From assembly GCA_047633175.1 (NCBI GenBank), contig JBLIEQ010000001.1, positions 310,001 through 374,000 of the forward strand: a DNA stretch of 64,000 nt. Direction: 5' to 3'. The notes under the pieces are model-generated. The model made no database searches and was not told the DNA's origin. It worked only from the letters and a program-made list of their open reading frames with translations. Positions 8,601-16,200 of this stretch are shown in pieces (within the stretch, counting starts at the first letter, position 1; every line of letters begins with the position of its first letter). A program made the translations under genes and the position numbers. Source of the stretch: Motiliproteus sp047633175. Lineage in GTDB: Bacteria > Pseudomonadota > Gammaproteobacteria > Pseudomonadales > Balneatricaceae.

Positions 8601-9639
8601 CCGCCTGTTCACCTCCGCGCTGGCGCAACAAAACCACGACGACACCTCCGACGAACTGGTACACAACCTGGATGGCTCGCTAAGAGCCGCCGAAGAGCTG
8701 CTCGTCACCCTGCTGGATATCTCCAAGATCGATGCCGGTGCACTGGAACCCAAGCCCAGCCACTTCTGTCTCGACAGCTTATTCTCCACCCTCAAGGCCC
8801 AGTTCACGGTGATGGCCTGCGAGAAGCAACTGGCCTTCCATAGCGTTGGCTGCAACAGGGTCATCTACAGCGACCAACAGCTGCTGCGACGGGTGCTGCA
8901 GAACTTCCTCTCCAATGCGATCCGCTACACTCAGTCGGGTAAGATCTTGCTCGGCTGTCGCCGGCATAACCAAAAGCTACGCATAGAGGTCTGGGACACC
9001 GGTGTCGGCATTCCAGACAACAAGATCGGTGAAGTGTTCGAAGAGTTCAAGCGCATCGACAACCCCAGGCACTCTCAGGTTAAGGGGCTGGGGCTGGGGC
9101 TGGCGATCACCGACCGGATCGCCCGCGTCCTCGAGCACCCCCTGCAGGTCCGCTCTTGGCCAGGCCGGGGCACCCTGTTCAGCATCGAAGTTCCCCTGGG
9201 TGATCCCGAGAAGGTCAGGCAGATCAGACGTAGCGGCAGCGGCAGCACCCGCGCCGGCAACCTGGCAGGGATTAGGGTGCTCTGCATCGATAACGAACCC
9301 AGCATCCTTCAGGGGATGCGAGTACTCCTTAAGGGCTGGTCATGCGAGGTCTATACGGCCAGCCATGAAAGCTACGTCATTGACGCGTTCGAGCGCTATC
9401 CCGAACCCGACATCATCCTCGCCGATTACCATCTGGGGGAGACGCACACCGGTATCCTTGCGTTGAAAACATTGCAGCCGCACTGGTCAAAGACCATACC
9501 TGCGATCGTTATTACGGCCGACCGTACCGAAGCGGTTCAGCAGGATGCACTCGATTACGGCGCCCAGATCCTACACAAGCCCCTCAAACCCGCCGCCTTG
9601 CGCGCGCTGATGACCTCCCTGCTGGCTCACCGGCATTAA
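5698..9639 (+). CDS. NahK/ErcS-type hybrid histidine kinase with N-terminal symporter-like domain
   Basis: A 1313-residue membrane sensor. Residues 1 to about 500 form a sodium:solute-symporter-like module with around 13 helices. It is followed by two PAS regions (about 650–780 and 790–910), a short coiled coil, a HisKA domain with phosphoacceptor His in FLAAASHDLLQPLNAAR, an HATPase domain (N box NFLSNAIRY, G boxes WDTGVGI and KGLGLGLAI) and a C-terminal receiver with Asp in IILADYHLGE. Kinases of this kind (CrbS/NahK/ErcS relatives) control acetate and alcohol metabolism genes in related bacteria, so it may sense or regulate the divergently transcribed symporter. ATG 5698 is used; an upstream in-frame GTG at 5689 is possible. 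No ideal ribosome site is seen. Confidence 0.88.
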   Translation: MQDSLLDGWFIILISLTYVGVLFAIASFGERHAKRIFNSRFRPVIYSLSLAVYATSWTFYGAVGRASSGGWEFLATYLGPILTFIFLWKLLTKIVLVSKQQNITTISDFIASRYGKSQSLAILITCIAVLGIVPYIALQLKAVAMSYDALTTVAGDATGGSDTALFVALLMALFSILFGTRHIDATEHHEGIVLAIAFESIIKLSAFVAVGLYVTFGLFDGVDNLLTLAAEELSNDPNFKVDFIENSFITETLLAAAAFICLPRMFHVSVVENADPKDLNLARWVFPGYLILSGLFVIPIALAGNMIFPDGSVDADSFVLTLPLHAQQNALAILVFIGGLSAATSMVIVATITLSTMVCNDIVMPMLLRMPRLKLSKKKDLGSFLLRVRRLTIFSLMLLSYFYYRIFGDTGSLASFGLLAFVAVAQFAPAILGAVIWKRGSRQGALAGISAGVLIWLYTLVLPIMSGVGLIPDSIQAIIRENPWLHPNALFGIGFPNDLTHGTFWSLAINILLFVVVSRHSSQRLIDRIQASNYVDCRSPSSGQSSHTLSGTTTVGDLQLLTERFLGVNRARSAFNTFAVQRAEDPPLSGDHASNALVGYIERLLSGVIGASSARILMASTLRGRDMQLGDVVSIVDEASKVLKFNRALLQSTIENINQGISVVDQQLRLVAWNRRYLEMFDYPAGLVCIGRPVTELFNYNAKAGEYGPGTIDSHVARRVAMLQSGTSNSYIRYRKDGSVLEVQGNPMPGGGYVNTYLDITAHKRTEEALRESEQSIRLYTDNVPVLIAYLDKERRYLFVNKAYAQTFGIQDRHSISGTPCYQVLSPMQYDSRTPFIAQVLQGKRQNFETKLPAQGSEQLRFADVTYIPHLGEYGDVLGYFTLYQDISERRLAEIALQETNENLELRVYERTQAITAINRELRKENTIRSLIEDELRQAKSDADDANIGKTRFLAAASHDLLQPLNAARLFTSALAQQNHDDTSDELVHNLDGSLRAAEELLVTLLDISKIDAGALEPKPSHFCLDSLFSTLKAQFTVMACEKQLAFHSVGCNRVIYSDQQLLRRVLQNFLSNAIRYTQSGKILLGCRRHNQKLRIEVWDTGVGIPDNKIGEVFEEFKRIDNPRHSQVKGLGLGLAITDRIARVLEHPLQVRSWPGRGTLFSIEVPLGDPEKVRQIRRSGSGSTRAGNLAGIRVLCIDNEPSILQGMRVLLKGWSCEVYTASHESYVIDAFERYPEPDIILADYHLGETHTGILALKTLQPHWSKTIPAIVITADRTEAVQQDALDYGAQILHKPLKPAALRALMTSLLAHRH

Positions 9640-9647
9640 TTAGGATT

Positions 9648-9666
9648 GCTGGGATTGCATCCCAGC
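9648..9666. repeat. REP2 palindrome
   Basis: GCTGGGATTGCATCCCAGC, nine bases after the hybrid kinase stop codon and followed by CTACGGCCC. It belongs to the REP2 family also seen at 13904, 29549, 48423, 54944 and 55016. Confidence 0.8.
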
Positions 9667-9700
9667 CTACGGCCCTTGGATAGATCAGTAAGTCGGCGAC

Positions 9701-10594
9701 CTAAGACTGAAACCATTCCGCCAGCCTGCGCGACACGACTCTTGCCGCAGCCAAGGTTGGTTCTGACTCTCGAATCAGTGCTGACCAACCAAGATCAAGT
9801 TTGGCTTCTCCCAACCTGACGACCGCTATACTTTCATTTTTAATGGCCGACTGGACTGCCCACCTGGAAAGGATGCTCACACCAAATCCTGCGGCAATCA
9901 GCTCGACAATGGCGTCAGTCACCTCAACAACCGTTACCAGATGAGGAACGACGCCGGAGGGGCGTATAAATCGTTCATATTCAAAGCCCGGCTGTGCTGA
10001 TTTGCTATAGGTCAGGTAGTCTTCACCGACTAAATCTGTTGCGTTAACAAATTTTTTTGTTGCCAACCTGTGGTTTGAGTTTGTTACCAAAACCAATTCA
10101 TCCTGAAAAACTGGAATTGAATCGATACCAGGAATAGATACATGCCCGGGTGCTAACACTACATCAACAGCGCCTTCCTGAAGATTTTGTAGCGGATTTT
10201 GCGTTGCCGAGGCGACCAGTTCCAGTCGAATGCCGGGCTCTTTTTTAGACATTACCTGTAAAAATGACGGCAACCAGTGATAGCAACTATAGGCTGCGAC
10301 ACCAAAGCGAACCACAGTAGCTTCATTATCCGCCAGCTGCTGGAAGTCAAATTCAGCACGCTGTAGCGCAGGAATGATCTGATTGGCTGTCTGAGTCATG
10401 GCCCGACCCGCAGATGTCTGCCGAAGCCTGCGGCCTTCCCTTTCAAATAACAAACCTCCCAAACGCCTTTCAGCTTCGGCGAGCCGGTGGCTTAACGCAG
10501 ACTGCGTTATGCCTAACACGTATGCGGCTTGTCTCAATGTACCCGCATCATCGATAGCCCTGAGCATCTGCCAATGTTTGATGTCTAGCCTCAT
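9701..10594 (-). CDS. LysR-family transcriptional regulator
   Basis: A 297-residue LysR regulator. The winged helix is at residues 1–60 (LRQAAYVLGITQSALSHR), followed by a periplasmic-binding-protein-like effector domain (about 90–295). The start motif MRLDIKHWQMLRAIDDAGTL resembles MetR-like members, but the target genes are not known. It is divergent from the DMT exporter at 10736, with a 141-bp shared upstream region, so the exporter is the likeliest target. The start is the ATG at 10594. Confidence 0.85.
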   Translation of the reverse strand: MRLDIKHWQMLRAIDDAGTLRQAAYVLGITQSALSHRLAEAERRLGGLLFEREGRRLRQTSAGRAMTQTANQIIPALQRAEFDFQQLADNEATVVRFGVAAYSCYHWLPSFLQVMSKKEPGIRLELVASATQNPLQNLQEGAVDVVLAPGHVSIPGIDSIPVFQDELVLVTNSNHRLATKKFVNATDLVGEDYLTYSKSAQPGFEYERFIRPSGVVPHLVTVVEVTDAIVELIAAGFGVSILSRWAVQSAIKNESIAVVRLGEAKLDLGWSALIRESEPTLAAARVVSRRLAEWFQS

Positions 10595-10735
10595 GCCCTA
10601 CCTCATATTACTTACGTCGATGGAAATGAAAAAACCAGATAGCTACATATGCATAGTATTAATCAATACCGCCACTTATTCATTATTTATCTAATCAGAA
10701 GCGCGATATTATACTGGCCTAATCGAGGGAATGAC

Positions 10736-11647
10736 TTGGATTCAACCAATAAGTGCAACGTGGATAGACAACCGACAATCGATGGCCAGTACCTGGTCTT
10801 AATGGCCGCCTTCTTTTATGGGTTAAATCCATTTTTTGCCCAGCTAATGTTCAAGGAAGGTTTAGGTGCAGAGATGGTGAGCCTGTACCGATTTATCCTA
10901 CCCGCGATGTTTTTTTCATTTTTCCTGCGCACAGCACGAGAAGACTGGTCGGAAGCAGGTAGGAGCTTATTGCTGGGGATCACCGGTGGCATCTCTATTT
11001 TCGGTTATTTCCATGCCCTGGAAACGATCCCCGCAGCCACCGCCATCCTGATTTATTACAGCTACCCTGTGTTCAGCGTGTTGATCGGCTGGGCTGTCTT
11101 TAAGCGGGTGCCTTCACAAAACGCGTTGATCTCTGCGGCACTGGTCGCTATAGCCGCGTCATTAACGGTAAGACCAGAAACGCTTCCTGCAGAGGCATTA
11201 CTTTCGGTGGCCGCCTGCTTCTTAGCGCCTTTGGCTGTTGCCACACAGGTGCAGTATCTGTCTAACCCCAGACGCAATATTCCAACAACCAATAGAATGG
11301 CCTGGATCACAATCGGTCATGTGATGGTTCTCTTGCCGATAGCCCTGTGGGTTGCGCCTGCGCAGGTTTTGCCCGTTTCAGCCATCGGTTTCATGGCAAT
11401 GCTGGGGATCGCATTACTGGCAGCGGCAATTCCCCAGGTCTTGTTTATGGTGGGGGCACCAAGATCATGCGCAGATAAAAATGCCTTAACAGGGTCGCTA
11501 GAGTTGGTCGTGGCGTTACTCACGGGAGCCGTTTTATTAGGAGAGCATTTAGGCCGATTGGAAATGACCGCCATGGCCCTCATCGTGCTGGCACTCTTTA
11601 TCAAGCAAGTAGAAAAGAAGCCCATGGCGCAAACAGTGGTTGGTTGA
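10736..11647 (+). CDS. EamA/DMT-superfamily transporter
   Basis: A 303-residue inner-membrane protein with about ten hydrophobic segments in two EamA repeats (roughly 12–145 and 160–292). Members export amino acids, metabolites or drugs. The reading frame is open back to an ATG at 10649, but the chosen start is a TTG at 10736, because GAGGGA lies five bases before it and the upstream 29 codons do not resemble the family. The LysR gene next to it is divergent, a usual arrangement for regulator and exporter. The substrate is not evident. Confidence 0.8.
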   Translation: MDSTNKCNVDRQPTIDGQYLVLMAAFFYGLNPFFAQLMFKEGLGAEMVSLYRFILPAMFFSFFLRTAREDWSEAGRSLLLGITGGISIFGYFHALETIPAATAILIYYSYPVFSVLIGWAVFKRVPSQNALISAALVAIAASLTVRPETLPAEALLSVAACFLAPLAVATQVQYLSNPRRNIPTTNRMAWITIGHVMVLLPIALWVAPAQVLPVSAIGFMAMLGIALLAAAIPQVLFMVGAPRSCADKNALTGSLELVVALLTGAVLLGEHLGRLEMTAMALIVLALFIKQVEKKPMAQTVVG

Positions 11648-12030
11648 CTGCCCTTCCAGGAAACAGGGTCAGGCTTTCATAACTTGATATCCCAGCCTAC
11701 GGCCCTTCGACCCCCGCGGTTTCCTACATGTCGTTTTCTACGACGCCTGTCCGCTGAAGCTGTTGAGTAACAATTCGAGGCCTAGTTTTTCGGGCAGGCA
11801 TCCTAGAACACTAGGCAAAGCCGCCATACGAGCCAGGACTGCCAAGGCTTTGACCAGCGGAAGAGTCGGCGTGAAAGGGCCTCACAAGGGCTAGGTTTTA
11901 CGTTTTATATCTATAAATTTGAGTTTAGAAAGCTACCATTGAACTGTCCGTTCTTGCCATCAGTGATTGTAAAATCACACCAAGCTGAGGCCTGAAACAC
12001 ATGGGTTTGAGTCGGACATCTGATAATTAT
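11648..12030. other. Gene-free gap with REP2 fragment and coding remnant
   Basis: This 383-bp stretch between the convergent DMT and GlxA-type genes holds half of a REP2 unit (ATCCCAGCCTACGGCCC near 11686) and a start-less open frame on the minus strand (see 11738–11881). TGATTGTAAAATCA near 11964 is a short palindrome without a T run. No intact gene is seen. Confidence 0.5.
11738..11881 (-). pseudogene. Possible C-terminal remnant of an unrecognised gene
   Basis: A 47-codon open frame without a start codon. It includes ALAVLARMAALPSVLGCLPE and LGLELLLNSFSGQAS before a TAG at 11740–11738. The leucine- and alanine-rich, in-frame pattern looks like a real protein end rather than random DNA. 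It has no start and is preceded by a stop codon. I do not recognise the family. Confidence 0.25.
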
Positions 12031-12984
12031 TTATTGACCCTTAAATGACTTTCGCCAAGCAGTCGGGGTCAGTCCAAATGCCTGACGAAACTGCTGTCGC
12101 ATTGAGATCACCGACCCGAAGCCAGCATGATCGGCGACACTTTCGATGGAGCAGTCGGAGGTTTCTAGCATCCGCTGGCATAGAGATAGGCGCTCGTTGA
12201 GTAGCCATTTTTTTACAGGAATCCCGGTAATCTGGCGAAAATGGCGGGTAAAAGTGCGTCGGCTCATGTGTCCGTGCTCGGCCAAGCTATCCAAACTGTG
12301 GGCAAGTCGGAGGTTGGCGCGAACCCAGTCGATCAGTTCGGTCAAGCTGGAGTCACGAGTAGCGGCGGGCAACGGCTGATCGATAAACTGAGCCTGACCG
12401 CCCTGCCGGTGGGGAGGAACCACCAGCCGCCGCGCTGCACGATTGGCTAGTTCTGCCCCTAGCTTTTCTCGTAGCATATGCAGGCAACAGTCGATTCCAG
12501 CCGCTGTCCCAGCGGAAGTAATGATCCGCCCCTCATCAATATAAAGCACATCCGGGTTAAGCAGCACCCTTGGGTAACGGCGGGAGAAATCCTCGCTGTA
12601 GGCCCAGTGGGTGGTTGCCCGTCCACCATCCAGCAGACCTGCCTCGGCCAGCACGTAAGCCCCTAAACATAACCCTACCACTTGCGCTCCACGTTGATGA
12701 GCTGCCACCAAAGCGTCCAACAACAACTGGGGAGGGCGCTCATTAGGGTCACGCCAGCTGGGTACGATCAGGATGTCGGCCTGCTCGATCATCTCCAAGC
12801 CGTGTTCGACTACCACTTCGTAGCCTGCTGTAGTCCGCAGCCGTTTGCCCTCGGCCGAACAGACCTGTAGCTCAAAGGTGTCGGGGCTTGTCTGAACCTC
12901 CCCAAATACTACGCAGGGGACCGACAGGTGAAAGGGGCTGATACGGTCAAAGGCAATTACTGCTACCAGTGTAGGCTTGGGCAT
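12031..12984 (-). CDS. GlxA-family transcriptional regulator (DJ-1/PfpI + AraC)
   Basis: A 317-residue regulator with an N-terminal DJ-1/PfpI-like domain (about 1–170; nucleophile-elbow region QVVGLCLGAYVLAEAGLL) and a C-terminal AraC-type double helix-turn-helix (about 215–315; HMSRRTFTRHFRQITGIPV, SVADHAGFGSVISMRQQF). Proteins of this kind often control amine or quaternary-ammonium catabolism. The frame extends to a TTG at 13017, but the ATG at 12984 (MPKPTLVAVIAFDRI) matches the usual start. It is divergent from the isochorismatase-like hydrolase at 13107, which is its probable target. Confidence 0.85.
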   Translation of the reverse strand: MPKPTLVAVIAFDRISPFHLSVPCVVFGEVQTSPDTFELQVCSAEGKRLRTTAGYEVVVEHGLEMIEQADILIVPSWRDPNERPPQLLLDALVAAHQRGAQVVGLCLGAYVLAEAGLLDGGRATTHWAYSEDFSRRYPRVLLNPDVLYIDEGRIITSAGTAAGIDCCLHMLREKLGAELANRAARRLVVPPHRQGGQAQFIDQPLPAATRDSSLTELIDWVRANLRLAHSLDSLAEHGHMSRRTFTRHFRQITGIPVKKWLLNERLSLCQRMLETSDCSIESVADHAGFGSVISMRQQFRQAFGLTPTAWRKSFKGQ

Positions 12985-13106
12985 CGTTACGAACTCGTCT
13001 AGGCAGAATTGGCCCAATATAATCGTAATTTGTCATTCGGGCCACTCACCAGCCAAGGTAATGAGGTAGATAATCGATCCAACAAATTCATTCAAAGGAA
13101 ATTATC

Positions 13107-13646
13107 ATGTCTCATCCAGCCAAGCGCGCTCTTCTTGTTATCGACCCGCAAAATGACTATTTACCAGGTGGTAAGTTTCCATTGTGGAATGCAGATGCCA
13201 CTCTCAACAATATAGAGACCGCTATTAAACTGGCCCGGAATGTAGGAAATACAGTAATTTTGATTCAACACGTTGCTGACGCCAAGATGGGCATCGCTCC
13301 CTTCTTCAACGAGGGAACCGAAGGTGTCGCAATTCATCCGCGAATCCTGGCCGCCGCCGCTGGCGCACCGATAGTTATCAAGGCCTTTGCAGACAGCTTT
13401 GTCGATACCAATCTGGAGAAAACTTTATCTGAGCTAGGTGTGGTGGAGCTTTTGATCTGCGGGATGATGACCCAGAACTGTGTCACCCATACGGCTATCT
13501 CGAAGTCTGCAGAGAAGTACCAGGTCTCGATTCTATCGGACTGCTGCGCTACTGTGGACGAGATGATTCATAAGTTAGCTCTGCGTGCTTTATCTACTCG
13601 CACCCCCCTCGTCCCTTTCAACGAGGCACTTACCGCAAAGGAATAA
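13107..13646 (+). CDS. Isochorismatase-like cysteine hydrolase
   Basis: A 179-residue hydrolase of the isochorismatase/nicotinamidase superfamily. The catalytic triad is visible: Asp13 in LLVIDPQNDY, Lys92 in IKAFADSF and Cys125 in MMTQNCVTHTA, with a cis-peptide-type G-M-M before the cysteine. Such enzymes hydrolyse amides or vinyl ethers; the substrate is not evident. AAGGAAA precedes the ATG at 13107. It is divergent from the GlxA-type regulator, and the 122-bp gap should hold the shared control region. Confidence 0.85.
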   Translation: MSHPAKRALLVIDPQNDYLPGGKFPLWNADATLNNIETAIKLARNVGNTVILIQHVADAKMGIAPFFNEGTEGVAIHPRILAAAAGAPIVIKAFADSFVDTNLEKTLSELGVVELLICGMMTQNCVTHTAISKSAEKYQVSILSDCCATVDEMIHKLALRALSTRTPLVPFNEALTAKE

Positions 13647-13847
13647 ACAAAACAGATAGAAGGAGACTGATGGAATAGAACTTCGCCTTTATCCTTCGCT
13701 CTCCGTTCATATCCTGTCACTACACAGCCCCTTAGTGCCGAGAAATGATCTAAGCCGAACACAAGGAGGCTGACGTACGCTTAAGAGGTCAACCGACGCG
13801 GTACACTTCCTCGAAGAAGAATGGCCAATGCCCGAAAAGCAGATACA

Positions 13848-13928
13848 GCCGCCCTGCGTGCGCTGATGCCCCCCTGCTGGCTCACCGGCATTTGATTAGG
13901 ATTGCTGGGATTGCATTCCAGCCTACGG
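13848..13928 (+). pseudogene. Duplicated 3' end of the hybrid kinase gene plus its REP2
   Basis: From GCCGCCCTGCGTGCGCTGAT through GCTGGCTCACCGGCATT, a TGA stop, TTAGGATT and a REP2 palindrome (13904–13922), this stretch matches 9591–9673, the end of the hybrid kinase gene and its trailing REP2, with scattered substitutions and one base lost in the CCTCCCTG/CCCCCCTG segment. Nothing upstream of about 13840 continues the similarity. The gap 13647–13940 holds no other gene. Confidence 0.6.
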
Positions 13929-13940
13929 TCCGCCATAGCC

Positions 13941-13977
13941 AAAAAAAAATCCGCGCCTACGAAGGCGCGGGGTTTTT
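13941..13977 (-). terminator. Terminator after dctM
   Basis: CCGCGCCT and AGGCGCGG form an 8-bp stem with a 4-base loop. On the minus strand it is followed by nine T residues, and on the plus strand by GGTTTTT. It can serve the leftward dct operon and may work in both directions. Confidence 0.85.
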
Positions 13978-13999
13978 ATGAAGAGTGCATTTCAAGCCA

Positions 14000-14045
14000 C
14001 TCTCTCTCCTCTCTCCTCTCTCCTCTCTCTTCTCTCTTCTCTCTT
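14000..14045. repeat. CTCTCTCCT/CTCTCTTCT microsatellite
   Basis: A pure pyrimidine run of CTCTCTCCT- and CTCTCTTCT-type units between the terminator and the dctM stop codon (14058). Such tracts are prone to slippage. On the minus strand it is an untranslated polypurine tract just after dctM. Confidence 0.8.
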
Positions 14046-14057
14046 TAAAGCGACCGA

Positions 14058-15455
14058 TCAATAGCCCTTAAGATGGTCGATATACTCGGGCAGGAAGAGT
14101 GATATCTGCGGAATATAAGTAATCAGCATCAGGAAGAACAGCAGCAGCAGCATCCAGGGCAGCACGGACTTGATGACCCAGATCATATCGTGCCCCGTGA
14201 TACCCGCCGTGACAAAGAGATTGAGGCCCACCGGCGGGGTCAGCATCCCTATCTCCATATTGACCACCATGATAATACCCAGATGGACAGGATCGATGCC
14301 CAGCTGTACGGCGATCGGAAACAGGATCGGCGCCATAATCAGCAGGATCGCCGTCGGCTCCATAAAGTTACCGGCGATCAGCAGCAGTATATTCACCACG
14401 ATAAGGAAGCCCCAGGCTGGCAGGCCCCACTGCAAAATGGTCTCAGCCACCGAGTGAGGAATGCGCTCTGTGGTCAGTACGTGAGCAAACAGCATCGCAT
14501 TGGCGATGATAAAGAGCAGCATCATGCTGACCTTCGCCGCGTCCAGGACGACCTTATTGACCTCCCTGTTATAGATACTGCGAGGAATAGCGCCGATCAT
14601 CTGCACGGTATTGCGAATAAATACCGACGCCATGCCCTCGCCTTCCTTACGCCAGGGCACCCCTTTGATAGGGCCCATATCGCGGTAGCCGATAACAGCG
14701 ACCAAGAACGCATAAACCGCGGCAGCCGCTGCCGCCTCAGTCGGACTAGCAATCCCGCCGTAGATCGAACCCAGCACGATCACGATCAGCATCAGACCAC
14801 CCATGGCGATGCTGCCCGATTTAGCCAGTTTCAGGAAACCGGGAAAGGGCTGTGAGGGAAGGTTGGTGATGCGGGCGACGATGTAAATAACCACCATCAA
14901 TAGGAAACCCATCATCACACCCGGGACCAGACCGGCCATAAACATCCGCGAGGCAGACACCTCGGTGGCGGCCGAATAGACCAGCATCACGATGGAGGGC
15001 GGAATGAGAATCCCCAGGGTTCCGGAGGTGGTGATAACACCTGCCGCCAGCTTCTCCGGATAACCCGAACGCACCATCCCGGCGATAACGATGGAACCGA
15101 TCGCCGCCACAGTCGCCGGAGAGGAACCGGACACAGCCGCAAACAACATACAGGCCATGATCGACGCCATCGCCAGACCACCCTTGATATGGCCGACGCT
15201 GTCGATAGCAAAATCGATAATCCGCTTGGCCACACCTCCGGTCGACAGGAACGCCGACGAGAGTATAAAGAACGGGATCGCCAGCAGGGTGTAGTGCTCG
15301 GAGGTCGATGCAAACAGTTTCAGGGCGATGGATGCCAGGGAGTCGCTGGAAAACATCAGGATGGTACTGACGCTCGACAAGCCGAGCGCGATGGCGATCG
15401 GCATCCCCATAAACATGCAGGCGAATAACAATAAAAACAACGTTGCTGTAGCCAT
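14058..15455 (-). CDS. dctM: TRAP transporter large permease DctM
   Basis: A 465-residue inner-membrane permease with about 12 helices, the ion-coupled translocation subunit of a C4-dicarboxylate TRAP transporter. Family motifs are MGMPIAIALGLSS near residue 17, the SGSSPATVAAIGSI segment near 110 and GMLTPPVGLNLF near 410. A cytoplasmic stretch at about 255–295 (GPIKGVPWRKEGEGM) is a little longer than in minimal members. Its ATG shares the final A of the dctQ stop codon (TAATG), so the two are translationally coupled. Together with DctP and DctQ it probably imports succinate, malate or fumarate with sodium. Confidence 0.92.
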   Translation of the reverse strand: MATATLFLLLFACMFMGMPIAIALGLSSVSTILMFSSDSLASIALKLFASTSEHYTLLAIPFFILSSAFLSTGGVAKRIIDFAIDSVGHIKGGLAMASIMACMLFAAVSGSSPATVAAIGSIVIAGMVRSGYPEKLAAGVITTSGTLGILIPPSIVMLVYSAATEVSASRMFMAGLVPGVMMGFLLMVVIYIVARITNLPSQPFPGFLKLAKSGSIAMGGLMLIVIVLGSIYGGIASPTEAAAAAAVYAFLVAVIGYRDMGPIKGVPWRKEGEGMASVFIRNTVQMIGAIPRSIYNREVNKVVLDAAKVSMMLLFIIANAMLFAHVLTTERIPHSVAETILQWGLPAWGFLIVVNILLLIAGNFMEPTAILLIMAPILFPIAVQLGIDPVHLGIIMVVNMEIGMLTPPVGLNLFVTAGITGHDMIWVIKSVLPWMLLLLFFLMLITYIPQISLFLPEYIDHLKGY

Positions 15456-16009
15456 TACTTCGTCTCTCCCTGCTGATTCATCGCCTTGATTTCATTAGCG
15501 ATATGCATACTCTCTTTGGCCTCATCCGCGAGATGGAAACCGTCGGTCTTCTCAGTAACAACCGCCCATAACAGATTTAGAAAGCGCACTACCAGCAGCA
15601 CAAAACCGATAAGCAGCACACTGGTCGGGATCCATCTTTGAACTGGCAGATCCTGCATCTCGATACCGATCATATGCAACTTGCTCAGATAGACCCAGGA
15701 GCCATAAAGGAACAGTCCGCAATAAAACAGGCAGAGCCCGATCGCGACCATAGTGATACCGCGATGCACATGCCGGGGTAACATCTTAACGAACACATCG
15801 ACGCCTATATGGCTGCCGACTTTAACGCCGTAGGAGGCACCGAAGAGTACGAACCATGCCATCATCGTCAAGGTCACCTCCTGCGCCCAGTGGATGCCAG
15901 CATTGAAACCGAAGCGGGCGACCACCTCGGCAAACACCAGCAGCGTCATAGAGACCAGCAGGAGGCATAAAAAGCTCTCCTCAAGTCGATTTATTATTTT
16001 ACCTAGCAT
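15455..16009 (-). CDS. dctQ: TRAP transporter small permease DctQ
   Basis: A 184-residue protein with four predicted helices (about 12–35, 45–65, 85–107 and 127–150), the small membrane subunit that supports DctM. WAQEVTLTMMAWFVLFGASY near 40 is typical. A polar C-terminal tail of about 35 residues (FHLADEAKESMHIANEIKAM) follows the last helix. The gene lies between dctP and dctM on the same strand. The 190-bp gap to dctP contains a long stem-loop and the two genes are probably co-transcribed. Confidence 0.9.
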   Translation of the reverse strand: MLGKIINRLEESFLCLLLVSMTLLVFAEVVARFGFNAGIHWAQEVTLTMMAWFVLFGASYGVKVGSHIGVDVFVKMLPRHVHRGITMVAIGLCLFYCGLFLYGSWVYLSKLHMIGIEMQDLPVQRWIPTSVLLIGFVLLVVRFLNLLWAVVTEKTDGFHLADEAKESMHIANEIKAMNQQGETK

Positions 16010-16085
16010 GTCGCTGATACCCCTTTGACATCATGGTTGAAGACCCTGACGGGCCCAGGTTCGACTGCGGATGACTGACTCAATA

Positions 16086-16141
16086 TCTTACCGGACAACT
16101 CTTATGCAGAGGACACCCTGCACCAGAGTTCTCCGGTAAGA
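16086..16141 (-). promoter_or_regulatory. Intercistronic stem-loop between dctP and dctQ
   Basis: Two 17-base arms (16086–16102 and 16125–16141) are complementary except at one position, with a 22-base loop that can form an inner GCAG/CTGC stem. There is no T run on either strand, so it is not a standard terminator. In binding-protein operons such hairpins often protect the upstream mRNA, which would raise DctP over DctQM; that role is inferred. Confidence 0.6.
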
Positions 16142-16200
16142 CAACAGCAATACTGAAGAAAGCAGGAGCCTAAGCCCCTGCCTGCTTACTAGGGTAAAGA

